A stretch of DNA of 64,000 bases from Alloyangia pacifica (GTDB lineage: Bacteria; Pseudomonadota; Alphaproteobacteria; Rhodobacterales; Rhodobacteraceae). The stretch is taken from contig NZ_CP022190.1 of the NCBI RefSeq assembly GCF_003111685.1, forward strand, positions 520,001-584,000. The letters are read 5' to 3'. The first letter of the stretch is position 1; the number at the start of each line of letters is the position of its first letter. The notes beneath the pieces are model-generated. The model saw nothing but the letters and a program-made list of their open reading frames with translations. It did not search any database and was not told the DNA's origin. The translations under genes and the position numbers were made by a program. Below are positions 28,834-35,406 of this stretch, in pieces.

Positions 28834-28888
28834 CAAATAGCTACGCAAAATGCGTAGTGTCAACCATTAAAATGCGCAATATGCGTAG
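28834..28888 (-). promoter_or_regulatory. Leftward early promoter with repressor operators
   Basis: On the minus strand TTGACA (28863-28858) is followed by exactly 17 bases, the palindrome CTACGCAAAATGCGTAG (28857-28841), and then CTATTT (28840-28835). A degenerate second copy lies at 28872-28888. The operator fills the -35/-10 spacer, so a bound repressor would block RNA polymerase. Confidence 0.75.
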
Positions 28889-29018
28889 TTATCGGGTTCG
28901 CTACTACCGGCGCCTTTCTATCGTTAAGCGCTGATGCCGGTTCACGTCAGCGCCTCTTGACCTAGCGTGAGTCGGGTGCCTAACGTGAACGGAATGAGAA
29001 CATTTTACGGGGTGAGGC

Positions 29019-29207
29019 GTGTCGAATTCTTCAGAAAAAGCCGAGGAATGCTTGCTAAAGCTGCTGAAGGCGGCGCGGAAATCGTCCGGGCTGCCTCTGG
29101 ATTTTTGGGCCGATTTTACTGAAGGGCTGCCTTACAGTTCAGTCGCGATCCTGTGCGGCAGGTCGGACCTGATACCAAAGTATGTGAACTCAAGTGGCAC
29201 AGAGTAG
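29019..29207 (+). CDS. Possible small protein opposite the repressor gene
   Basis: A 62-residue frame from GTG 29019 preceded by GGGGTGAGGC. It overlaps the 3' end of the convergent repressor gene by 76 bases. The sequence (SSEKAEECLLKLLKAARKSS) is plausible but unrecognised. The rest of the spacer 28889-29131 shows nothing else. Confidence 0.25.
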   Translation: MSNSSEKAEECLLKLLKAARKSSGLPLDFWADFTEGLPYSSVAILCGRSDLIPKYVNSSGTE

Positions 29208-29404
29208 ACGCTGCGAAGCTTCTTTGCGATTGATAGCGGAAGGTCGCGCTTGCCGTTTTCATAATCACCCCACGCTTGAGGAGACATGTCCAGGCGAGAC
29301 GAAAAGTCTTTCTTGTTGAGTCCGCTGAGTTCGCGGATGCGAGAGATGCGAGCCGCAACTGCGTCTCGGGAGTCGCCTTGGTCTTCGAGCACGGTGAGCC
29401 TCAT
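29132..29404 (-). CDS. Prophage repressor, XRE-type helix-turn-helix
   Basis: A 90-residue protein with an XRE/Cro-CI helix-turn-helix (AARISRIRELSGLNKKDFSS then LDMSPQAWGDYENGKRDLPL). It lacks the C-terminal peptidase domain of lambda CI. The start at 29404 has GGAG nine bases upstream; the frame is open to 29446. It is divergent from the cro-like gene with the operator at 29471-29487 between them, so it probably holds the lysogenic state. Confidence 0.75.
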   Translation of the reverse strand: MRLTVLEDQGDSRDAVAARISRIRELSGLNKKDFSSRLDMSPQAWGDYENGKRDLPLSIAKKLRSVYSVPLEFTYFGIRSDLPHRIATEL

Positions 29405-29470
29405 TTCATGATGCTCCATCGTAGATAAACAGATTGCGGATCGCATTTATTGAAGTGCGTATTGACTAAA

Positions 29471-29487
29471 CTACGCAAGATGCGTAG
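29471..29487. promoter_or_regulatory. 17-bp operator between the repressor and cro-like genes
   Basis: The perfect palindrome CTACGCA-AGA-TGCGTAG differs only in its central bases from the one in the leftward promoter. TTGACT (29462-29467) lies just upstream on the plus strand. No clear -10 is visible, and the next ATG is only three bases away. Confidence 0.7.
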
Positions 29488-29489
29488 CC

Positions 29490-29714
29490 ATGGCGGTTAT
29501 GGATCACATCTCCCACATTTGGCCGAACATGGCAGAGCTCGCTTTGGACCTCGGCAAGCCGTACTCGACGGTCGCCGCATGGAAGCATCGCGGCAGCATA
29601 CCCGCGAAGTACGATTTTGAGATCGTGGAAGCGGCAAAGAGGCGTGGCCACTCCCTGACATTCGAGGAACTTGCCCGGGCGCGTGTTGCGGTTCGGGGAA
29701 GGTCCGCCGCCTGA
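29490..29714 (+). CDS. Cro-like DNA-binding protein
   Basis: A 74-residue protein with a helix-turn-helix (MAELALDLGKPYSTVAAWKH then RGSIPAKYDFEIVEAAKRRG) typical of phage Cro-like proteins. It is the first rightward gene after the operator. The second ATG at 29499 is an alternative start, since 29490 sits almost on the operator. Confidence 0.7.
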   Translation: MAVMDHISHIWPNMAELALDLGKPYSTVAAWKHRGSIPAKYDFEIVEAAKRRGHSLTFEELARARVAVRGRSAA

Positions 29715-29724
29715 GGACATGTTC

Positions 29725-30045
29725 ATGCCAAAACTCCATCTCGCTGTAGACAATACAGGCGCCCAACCTGCCGCGCGGACGCCGCGCCAGTCCCGCCCCA
29801 AGATTCTGGACCGGTTCGCCGTCCGGGTGACTGCGCCCGAGGTCTGGTGCCGGTTCTTGCACGCGGAATTCCGGAACCCGGAAGAAGTCGCTGCGCATTT
29901 CGAGGTCCGGTTCTCCACCGCCTGCAACTGGTGGAACGCCACCAATCGCCCGTCGGCGGACAAGGTTCTGATCGCCATGGTCGAGCACGGCGCGGCCCTG
30001 TCGTCGGCGCTTCAGGCGGAAATAGGCGAGCGGAGGGCGGCATGA
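29725..30045 (+). CDS. Prophage protein with a helix-turn-helix-like segment
   Basis: A 106-residue protein. The segment NPEEVAAHFEVRFSTACNWW followed by NATNRPSADKVLIAM resembles a Cro-type helix-turn-helix. TGAGG lies eight bases before the ATG at 29725, preferred over 29719. The function is unknown. Confidence 0.6.
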   Translation: MPKLHLAVDNTGAQPAARTPRQSRPKILDRFAVRVTAPEVWCRFLHAEFRNPEEVAAHFEVRFSTACNWWNATNRPSADKVLIAMVEHGAALSSALQAEIGERRAA

Positions 30046-30206
30046 CGCCGCCCGGCATCGCAAGGGTGGGTCCTGGCCCGCACCGCAATTCAGTAGCGCG
30101 GGCGCTCCTCCGCCCGTTGCAAGGCGCGAAGCGGGGCCGCGTGCGGCTGAATGCCCCGCGTTTCCCTGTTGGAACTGCCGGGGCTTCGGCCCCGGCCTTC
30201 TTCTGA
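30042..30206 (+). CDS. Small basic protein, coupled to the upstream gene
   Basis: A 54-residue frame whose ATG overlaps the previous stop as ATGA. The product is basic and proline-rich. A hairpin (GGGGCTTCGGCCCC) lies within its 3' end at about 30181-30194. It is supported mainly by the coupling. Confidence 0.4.
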   Translation: MTPPGIARVGPGPHRNSVARALLRPLQGAKRGRVRLNAPRFPVGTAGASAPAFF

Positions 30207-30215
30207 GGAACGCCC

Positions 30216-30416
30216 ATGGCCTATCGCATCCCGACACGTTCCGACGATGAAGCTCTCCTCGCGCTCGTAAATAGCCGGGCCGGCGGCACATCCAGCGGAG
30301 ACATTGCCAAGTCCAGCGGCCTCGCGAGCCACCAGGTTCGGGTCCGCACCAACCGCGTCAAAGAGGCGGATGAAGCGGCTGAGGGGGGGGCGGACCTGTC
30401 CGCTGCCTATTGGTGA
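30216..30416 (+). CDS. Small helix-turn-helix-like protein
   Basis: A 66-residue protein (AYRIPTRSDDEALLALVNSR then GGTSSGDIAKSSGLASHQVR) in which GDIAKSSGLASHQVRVRTNRV could form a recognition helix pair. GAGGAA lies seven bases upstream of the ATG. The function is unknown. Confidence 0.55.
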   Translation: MAYRIPTRSDDEALLALVNSRAGGTSSGDIAKSSGLASHQVRVRTNRVKEADEAAEGGADLSAAYW

Positions 30417-30421
30417 CAGGG

Positions 30422-30748
30422 ATGCGCAATGCAGAAGCCACGTCGATCGACATGCGGGAGGCCCGCCAGCTGCGGCGCTCCGGACTGTCGCTCGAGCATG
30501 TCGCGGATCGGGTCGGATGCAGTCGGGCGCGCCTCTTGCGCGCCCTCAAGCGAGAGGGTGATCCTCTTCCCAACGGCGCTCGGCCCCGTGTTCGCAAGGG
30601 CGGCGATGCCCGCGCGTTGAAGATGCGGCTGTCCGGCGCAAAGCTGGATGACATCGCGACCGCCTTGGGCGTCGGGCGAACAACCGTTTGGCGGATGCTT
30701 CATCGGGCCGGAATGACCGGCGGCGTAGCGCGGAGGGCGGGTCGATGA
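30422..30748 (+). CDS. Protein with two helix-turn-helix segments
   Basis: A protein of 108 residues from this start with two resolvase-like helix-turn-helix units: RRSGLSLEHVADRVGCSRAR and RLSGAKLDDIATALGVGRTT. Such small proteins are common in the early regions of Rhodobacterales phages. The start at 30422 follows the previous stop; an in-frame start at 30410 overlaps it. Confidence 0.55.
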   Translation: MRNAEATSIDMREARQLRRSGLSLEHVADRVGCSRARLLRALKREGDPLPNGARPRVRKGGDARALKMRLSGAKLDDIATALGVGRTTVWRMLHRAGMTGGVARRAGR

Positions 30749-31044
30749 ATCGCAGCCCTCGTGAATGCTTCGAAAGCGCTGCCACCGCTCTCGCCCTGCG
30801 CAAGGGCGGCATGACAGCCTGCGCCGACAGCATCATCGCGCTCAGCGACGCGCTCGACAGCTATCCGCGTGCAGCTCCGGGCGACGATCTCGGCCCGGCT
30901 CATGGCCGCGCTCGCGTGGTCATTGATGCCCGGCTTGCGAGTGACGAGTCCAGATTTGCGACAGCGAAATATGCGCTCGAACTCGAGATGGCGGCCTATT
31001 GGGCGCTCCGGGCGCGGGCACTGCCCAGCAAAGGAAAGTTCTGA
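30745..31044 (+). CDS. Small prophage protein of unknown function
   Basis: A 99-residue, largely helical protein (MNRSPRECFESAATALALRK onward). The ATG overlaps the upstream stop as ATGA, and its own stop overlaps the next start, placing it in a coupled series. Confidence 0.55.
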   Translation: MNRSPRECFESAATALALRKGGMTACADSIIALSDALDSYPRAAPGDDLGPAHGRARVVIDARLASDESRFATAKYALELEMAAYWALRARALPSKGKF

Positions 31045-31694
31045 TGGATGTTCTCAGCGAGACGTGGTGGTACCCACTGCAATACGGCGACACGCTCTCC
31101 AACCATGAGTGGATTCCGCTCTACATCAACCGCCTGATGGCCTCCGACTTCGTTGCGCACGCGATTGCCGAGGGGCGCCGGGGTGATATCGGGACCGCGC
31201 TCCTGCTTTGGGTCGGAAGCTTCAAAGAGGATCCAGCGGGCACGCTTCCTGATGATGATGTGCGCCTCGCCCAGATCGCCGGATTTGGCCCGGACGTCGC
31301 CGGTTGGCGCGCGGTGCGACCTGGGGCGCTCTACGGTTTCGTTCCGGTCGAGATTTCTGGTGCAGCGCCCGGTCGCAAGCAGCGCCTCGCGCACCCGGTC
31401 ATCGCCGAGATCGCTCATGACATGCATCGACGCAAGAGGGGGCGTGATCAGGCCCGCGAGGCAAGCCGACTGTCCTCGCTGCGAAATCGGGTGCGGATCA
31501 AACTCAAGGCGATGGGCTGGCCTCAGTCGACCTGGGAGAGCCGCACGGTGGTCGAGGCTGTCTCCATCTTCCTCGATCAGGCGAACCTCTACTGCACGGA
31601 CGAGAACGTGTCCGTGGCGATGCAGGAAGCGGTCGGAATACCGCGCGAGGTTCCAAGAATAAACGGCCTCCGGGGGTCTCCCGGAGGCGTGTGA
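31044..31694 (+). CDS. DUF1376-like phage replication-region protein
   Basis: A 216-residue protein whose first 90 residues (PLYINRLMASDFVAHAIAEG, LLLWVGSFKEDPAGTLPDDD, VRLAQIAGF) match the DUF1376 pattern found in phage replication modules. The C-terminal half is basic. Start and upstream stop overlap as TGATG. The GTGA array begins at its stop codon, which fits a replication role, though that is inferred. Confidence 0.7.
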   Translation: MDVLSETWWYPLQYGDTLSNHEWIPLYINRLMASDFVAHAIAEGRRGDIGTALLLWVGSFKEDPAGTLPDDDVRLAQIAGFGPDVAGWRAVRPGALYGFVPVEISGAAPGRKQRLAHPVIAEIAHDMHRRKRGRDQAREASRLSSLRNRVRIKLKAMGWPQSTWESRTVVEAVSIFLDQANLYCTDENVSVAMQEAVGIPREVPRINGLRGSPGGV

Positions 31695-31850
31695 TGCGGT
31701 GTGACGCGCTGTGACGATCACAGTGATATCGCAGTGACGGCACAGTGATGCATGGGCTTCGTGCCCACTTTTTTGGGCCCATGGGTGTGACTGCCCTACA
31801 GGACAAAACAACAAAATACCGAACACTAAAAAACACCTTGATACCGCGAC
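31691..31850 (+). other. Candidate phage replication origin: phased GTGA repeats plus AT-rich segment
   Basis: GTGA occurs at 31691, 31701, 31711, 31723, 31733 and 31745, that is every 10-12 bases, so all copies face the same side of the helix. The palindrome TGTGACGATCACA (31710-31722) lies in the middle. It is followed by a hairpin with TTTTTT (GGGC/GCCC at 31754-31767) and by an A-rich stretch at about 31800-31846. The array sits in the 202-base gap between the DUF1376-like gene and the next gene. Confidence 0.5.
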
Positions 31851-31896
31851 AGGCAGCGGTGGCGAGGACGAACGCAGAGCAGGCAGAGAGAAGGCG

Positions 31897-32481
31897 ATGG
31901 CCATGACGGAAGAGCAGACCACCACCGAAACGAAACGGGGCAGGGCGAGGCGCCTGCTTATCGAGCCGCTGACCGAGCACGGGTTCCGGAAGCCGGGGAA
32001 CGTGAAGCTCGAGCAGCACGACGCCTTCCTGGTGAAGCTGGCGGACGCGCTGACCTACATGTCGGATGAGCAGCTCGGGACGCTGCGCGACATGCTGCGG
32101 TATCGCGGCGAGGGCAAGACGCGGGATGCTTGGCCGTCGATGGCGACGATCACGGCACTGGCCGAGGCTGTCGCACCGCGCCCTGTTGAGGAGCATCCGA
32201 CGATCATCAGCTGGTTCGGCTCGGCGCGCGGGCCCGCGGCGTTGGCCGAGGGCGTCTTGGTCGCGGAGTTCGCCTTCCTCGAGAAACGCAAGCGCCCGCC
32301 GCTGAGCGATGGCGATCGGCGGATCATCCGCGAGCGGGCACACGAATGGGAACGGCAGCGCGAGCTTTGTCAGGATCGGGTGAGGCGGGGCATGACGCGC
32401 GACGACGATCTGAAATGGTTGCGCTGGTACGAAGGCATGGAGCGGCGCGCGATAGCCCTGCTTCCGGAGGGAGGGGCATGA
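31897..32481 (+). CDS. Prophage protein of unknown function
   Basis: A 194-residue protein. A basic N-terminus (TKRGRARRLLIEPLTEHGFR) precedes a helical region with LADALTYMSDEQLGTLRDML and a C-terminus rich in arginine and glutamate. It is the first gene after the candidate origin and overlaps the next by ATGA. No domain was recognised; a replication-accessory role is possible from position only. Confidence 0.65.
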   Translation: MAMTEEQTTTETKRGRARRLLIEPLTEHGFRKPGNVKLEQHDAFLVKLADALTYMSDEQLGTLRDMLRYRGEGKTRDAWPSMATITALAEAVAPRPVEEHPTIISWFGSARGPAALAEGVLVAEFAFLEKRKRPPLSDGDRRIIRERAHEWERQRELCQDRVRRGMTRDDDLKWLRWYEGMERRAIALLPEGGA

Positions 32482-33143
32482 TGATGGCTCCTCTTTCGGC
32501 TGGCGCGGTTCGTCCCGGGCGCGCGGTGAAGCGCTCGGTAAGCATCTGGGAGCTTCTGGTTTGGGCCTTCCAGCGAGAGAAGATAAGCATCGAGTTTGAT
32601 GAACTCTCCCGGCTGGCGGGCGAGCGGCCCGGTGTCGGCATGGAATACACCCTCATGCAGCGGCACAATCTCGGCTGCTCTGTCGATGGCGGCGGACGGT
32701 CCGAGCCGCATCCGGACGCTGACCTCGTCTCTTCGGCGCTCGCCGCGCTTCCGGAAGCGGTGGGTGGCCGGCGCATGGCGGTCTGGATCGCAAGCCTAGC
32801 TCAGTCCGGCCAGTGGCCTGAGGTCGATTGCCAGCCTCATGCCAAGTGCGAGCCCGCGGCGGTCCGCCGGTGCAAGCACGGCGTCTATGCCGAGCGGACG
32901 TTCTGGGCCGGGGACGGCAACATGCATCGCTGGCCGCAGAGCCAGCTCGGCAAGAACGACGGCTACGTCTGCCTGGTTCGGTACACCGGGACAGCCCGAG
33001 ATGTCGCCTCACAGAGGCGGGCGTGGCTGGAATGGCGTGGTGCGCTTCTCGAGCTGCGCAGCACCTTTCAGATCAGGGGGCTGACAGCGTTCGAGGTGAA
33101 CGATGACCTGCCGCCGTTGGCGCCCTGGAGGGAAGGCGGATGA
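32478..33143 (+). CDS. Prophage protein of unknown function
   Basis: A 221-residue protein starting at the ATGA overlap (32478). A cysteine cluster (VDCQPHAKCEPAAVRRCKHG) in the centre could bind metal. The C-terminal part (YTGTARDVASQRRAWLEWRG) is helical. It is the last gene of the rightward early block. The function is unknown. Confidence 0.65.
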   Translation: MMMAPLSAGAVRPGRAVKRSVSIWELLVWAFQREKISIEFDELSRLAGERPGVGMEYTLMQRHNLGCSVDGGGRSEPHPDADLVSSALAALPEAVGGRRMAVWIASLAQSGQWPEVDCQPHAKCEPAAVRRCKHGVYAERTFWAGDGNMHRWPQSQLGKNDGYVCLVRYTGTARDVASQRRAWLEWRGALLELRSTFQIRGLTAFEVNDDLPPLAPWREGG

Positions 33144-33157
33144 CCAACGTGTTTCTC

Positions 33158-34135
33158 CTAGTTCTCGCGATGGTAAGCTTTCAGGTCGAAGGCAACAGCG
33201 CTCATGCGCTGGGGTCGACCTCGGCGTGCAAGTGGTTCTTCGCCATCAGCGGCAGATGCGGTGTCTGGTACGAACTCTTCCAGAACACGGCGCCCGAAAA
33301 CAAACTGGCTGGTAAAAACGTCGCCGAAGAAGGTGCAATACCTGACCTCACCAAACACGGCGATCCCATGAGTCGGTACATTGGAGCCTACGTGTCGGAG
33401 GGTAGCCAAATCTTCCGCAGAAATCCCATACTGCCGCAAGTACATCTTCACCGATCTGCTCTTCTCCGAGCGGCCCAGGTTGCTCCATTTGTTCGAAAAC
33501 GTTCCAAGATCGGCGTCGGAAGGCCAATCTTTCGGAAATCCGTCGGTGCCAGCGGAATCGTGGGCATAAACCATGGGAAACGCCCTGAATTGGAACCATT
33601 TGACTGGCGTCTGCCCGGAGTTCTCGAAGAAGATCAAGATCTCCGGTGCGGTCCGAAACGGCCCTCCCCAGACAAACTCTGCCTCGCTCGCGGTTACGTA
33701 AGCCTGGGCCTGAGCCTCACCAATCTGTCTGGTGTCTCTCGCCATTCTCTGGGTCTCGCGCAGCGTGAAGTAGACCAAAAATACGGACAGCAAGCCGACG
33801 GCACTGCCTGCGACCCCGGTGTATCCCATTATACGTGTGAACAGAGCCACCTCTTCCTGGGACTGAAGGTTGCGCTCGGCGCGCTTTGCATCCTCGCCGG
33901 CTTCTATTTCATCCTCCAAGCAGCGACGGAGGAGCGTCGGAGAAAGGTTGGCCCCGCAGTGGAGCTCTATCCGTTCTGTGGTCTGTTCGCGGGAGGCTTT
34001 GGCGCCTTCTTCATTGCGTACTCGCTGCTCGGTTAGCCTCGCGGATAGGTCCCAGATCAAGACAGCCATAGCTAGCGCTATGATCAATACGAGTAGTGCT
34101 ATCGCGAAATGGCCTTGTTGCAACTTCTTAAGCAT
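33158..34135 (-). CDS. Two-span membrane protein on the opposite strand (moron candidate)
   Basis: A 325-residue protein. Membrane helices lie at about 10-28 (FAIALLVLIIALAMAVLIWD) and 101-122 (YTGVAGSAVGLLSVFLVYFT) with a charged, possibly coiled segment between them. The remaining 190 residues form a soluble domain rich in beta strands. It faces the early and late phage genes, ends 14 bases from the early block and has its own short AT-rich upstream region, as expected for a gene expressed in the lysogen. The function is unknown. Confidence 0.7.
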   Translation of the reverse strand: MLKKLQQGHFAIALLVLIIALAMAVLIWDLSARLTEQRVRNEEGAKASREQTTERIELHCGANLSPTLLRRCLEDEIEAGEDAKRAERNLQSQEEVALFTRIMGYTGVAGSAVGLLSVFLVYFTLRETQRMARDTRQIGEAQAQAYVTASEAEFVWGGPFRTAPEILIFFENSGQTPVKWFQFRAFPMVYAHDSAGTDGFPKDWPSDADLGTFSNKWSNLGRSEKSRSVKMYLRQYGISAEDLATLRHVGSNVPTHGIAVFGEVRYCTFFGDVFTSQFVFGRRVLEEFVPDTASAADGEEPLARRGRPQRMSAVAFDLKAYHREN

Positions 34136-34280
34136 GTCGACTTGAGCAACTCGTGAATAGTGATTCCAACGGCTTGGAGCGTTTCAGGAACTCGGCCCAC
34201 TGTCACGTAGCCTGCTGGCTCGCAGAAAGTATCTTGACTTCAAAGTCACTCTGTTGACATCTTGCCTGCGAACCGAAGTG

Positions 34281-34310
34281 CGCCCGGAGCGGAGACCCCG
34301 CTGCCGGGCG
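34281..34310 (+). terminator. Strong hairpin before the HNH gene
   Basis: CGCCCGG-AGCGG pairs with CCGCT-G-CCGGGCG with one bulged G, then CTTCTCGTTC follows. It separates the early region and moron from the packaging genes. The rest of 34136-34397 contains no supportable gene. Confidence 0.65.
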
Positions 34311-34397
34311 CTTCTCGTTCAGCCTGCCGCCGTGAGGGCCTGCGCTTGCGCGGGTCCGCTTGAGCGGCGGTGGGCTGGCCTATCCACCGGAGACAGC

Positions 34398-34754
34398 ATG
34401 GGACGATTGAGCGGACGCGGCCTGCCGTCGCGGCTTGGCGCGCCTGCCTCTCGGCTGCGGAAGTCGGCGCCGCCGAAGGGCGACGACAAGGCGCGGCGCT
34501 CGAAGGACTGGCTGAACACGGCGCGATGGCAGCGGCTCCGGATGAAGGTGCTCGAGCGCGACCAATTCATCTGTCGGCAGACCGGCGTCATGCTGATCGG
34601 CAAGTATCCTGCGCCGAACAGCCCGGTCGTCGACCACATCAAGCCGCATCGCGGCAACCCTGATCTGTTCTGGGATGAAGAGAACCTGCAGTCGGTCAGC
34701 AAGGAATGGCACGACGCGGAGAAGCAGAGCCTTGAGCGGCGCGGTCTGGCCTGA
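34398..34754 (+). CDS. HNH endonuclease of the packaging module
   Basis: A 118-residue HNH protein. The core reads VVDHIKPHRGNPDLFWDEEN followed by LQSVSKEWHDAEKQS, giving the His-Asn-His metal-binding motif. HNH genes next to terminase genes are typical of HK97-type cos phages, where the nuclease works with the large terminase in genome cutting. GGAGA precedes the ATG at 34398. Confidence 0.85.
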   Translation: MGRLSGRGLPSRLGAPASRLRKSAPPKGDDKARRSKDWLNTARWQRLRMKVLERDQFICRQTGVMLIGKYPAPNSPVVDHIKPHRGNPDLFWDEENLQSVSKEWHDAEKQSLERRGLA

Positions 34755-34774
34755 GGTCGGACGGCGCAAGAGCC

Positions 34775-34799
34775 TAATTCTCTTAGCTTAATTCTCTTA
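34775..34799 (+). repeat. Two 11-bp direct repeats before terminase
   Basis: TAATTCTCTTA occurs at 34775-34785 and 34789-34799, 14 bases apart, in the gap between the HNH gene and the small terminase. This is where packaging (cos) or late-control sites often lie. Confidence 0.6.
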
Positions 34800-34884
34800 T
34801 TTTCAGATCAGGTGGGGGGGTACCTCGAAACTTCAGGGGGCCTTCTCGGCCTAGACCCGCGTCCCCCTCATTCGGAGATTTTTT

Positions 34885-35406
34885 GTGTCTGACGATGAAA
34901 ATTCCTGCGAGGTCGACCTCTGGGGCAATCGCATCTTCAGCCGCAAAGGCAAGAGGGGCCGACCGCCCTTCGAACGGACCGAAGAAAATGCACGTAAAGT
35001 CAGTATGTTGCTGGCTATGGGTTGGTCCAACTCCCGGATCGCGCGTTGCATCATCGATCCGCGGACCGGAAAACACATCTCGGAGCCGACGCTGAAGCGG
35101 TATTTTAGATCCGAGCTTCAGGAGCGGGACTTCCAGCGAGATCGCCTGGTGGCGCGGCAGCTTGAGGTCGCGGCGACCGCGGCCTTCGACGGCGGCAACG
35201 TCGGCGCAATGCGGTTTCTTCAGACGCTGGTCGAGAAGAATGACACGATGCGGGCCGAGGAGCGCATGGGGCGCCTCGATCGCGACGAGCCGAAGAAGGA
35301 AGAGAAGCTCGGGAAGAAGCAGACCGATGCCATCGCCGCAGAGGAGGCCGACGCGTTGCTGATGGCTGAGCTCGAGCAGGAGGCCACCAGTGGAAAACGC
35401 CACTGA
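34885..35406 (+). CDS. Phage terminase small subunit
   Basis: A 173-residue protein starting at GTG 34885 with CGGAG upstream. A DNA-binding N-terminal region (RTEENARKVSMLLAMGWSNS then RIARCIIDPRTGKHISEPTL) looks like a helix-turn-helix, followed by charged helices for oligomerisation. It overlaps the large subunit by 17 bases. The assignment rests on this and its position. Confidence 0.8.
   Translation: MSDDENSCEVDLWGNRIFSRKGKRGRPPFERTEENARKVSMLLAMGWSNSRIARCIIDPRTGKHISEPTLKRYFRSELQERDFQRDRLVARQLEVAATAAFDGGNVGAMRFLQTLVEKNDTMRAEERMGRLDRDEPKKEEKLGKKQTDAIAAEEADALLMAELEQEATSGKRH

Noticed and set aside
29462..29490. Rightward promoter for the cro-like gene using TTGACT
   Set aside because: The expected -10 position falls on TAGCCA at the start codon, so no promoter could be defined with confidence.
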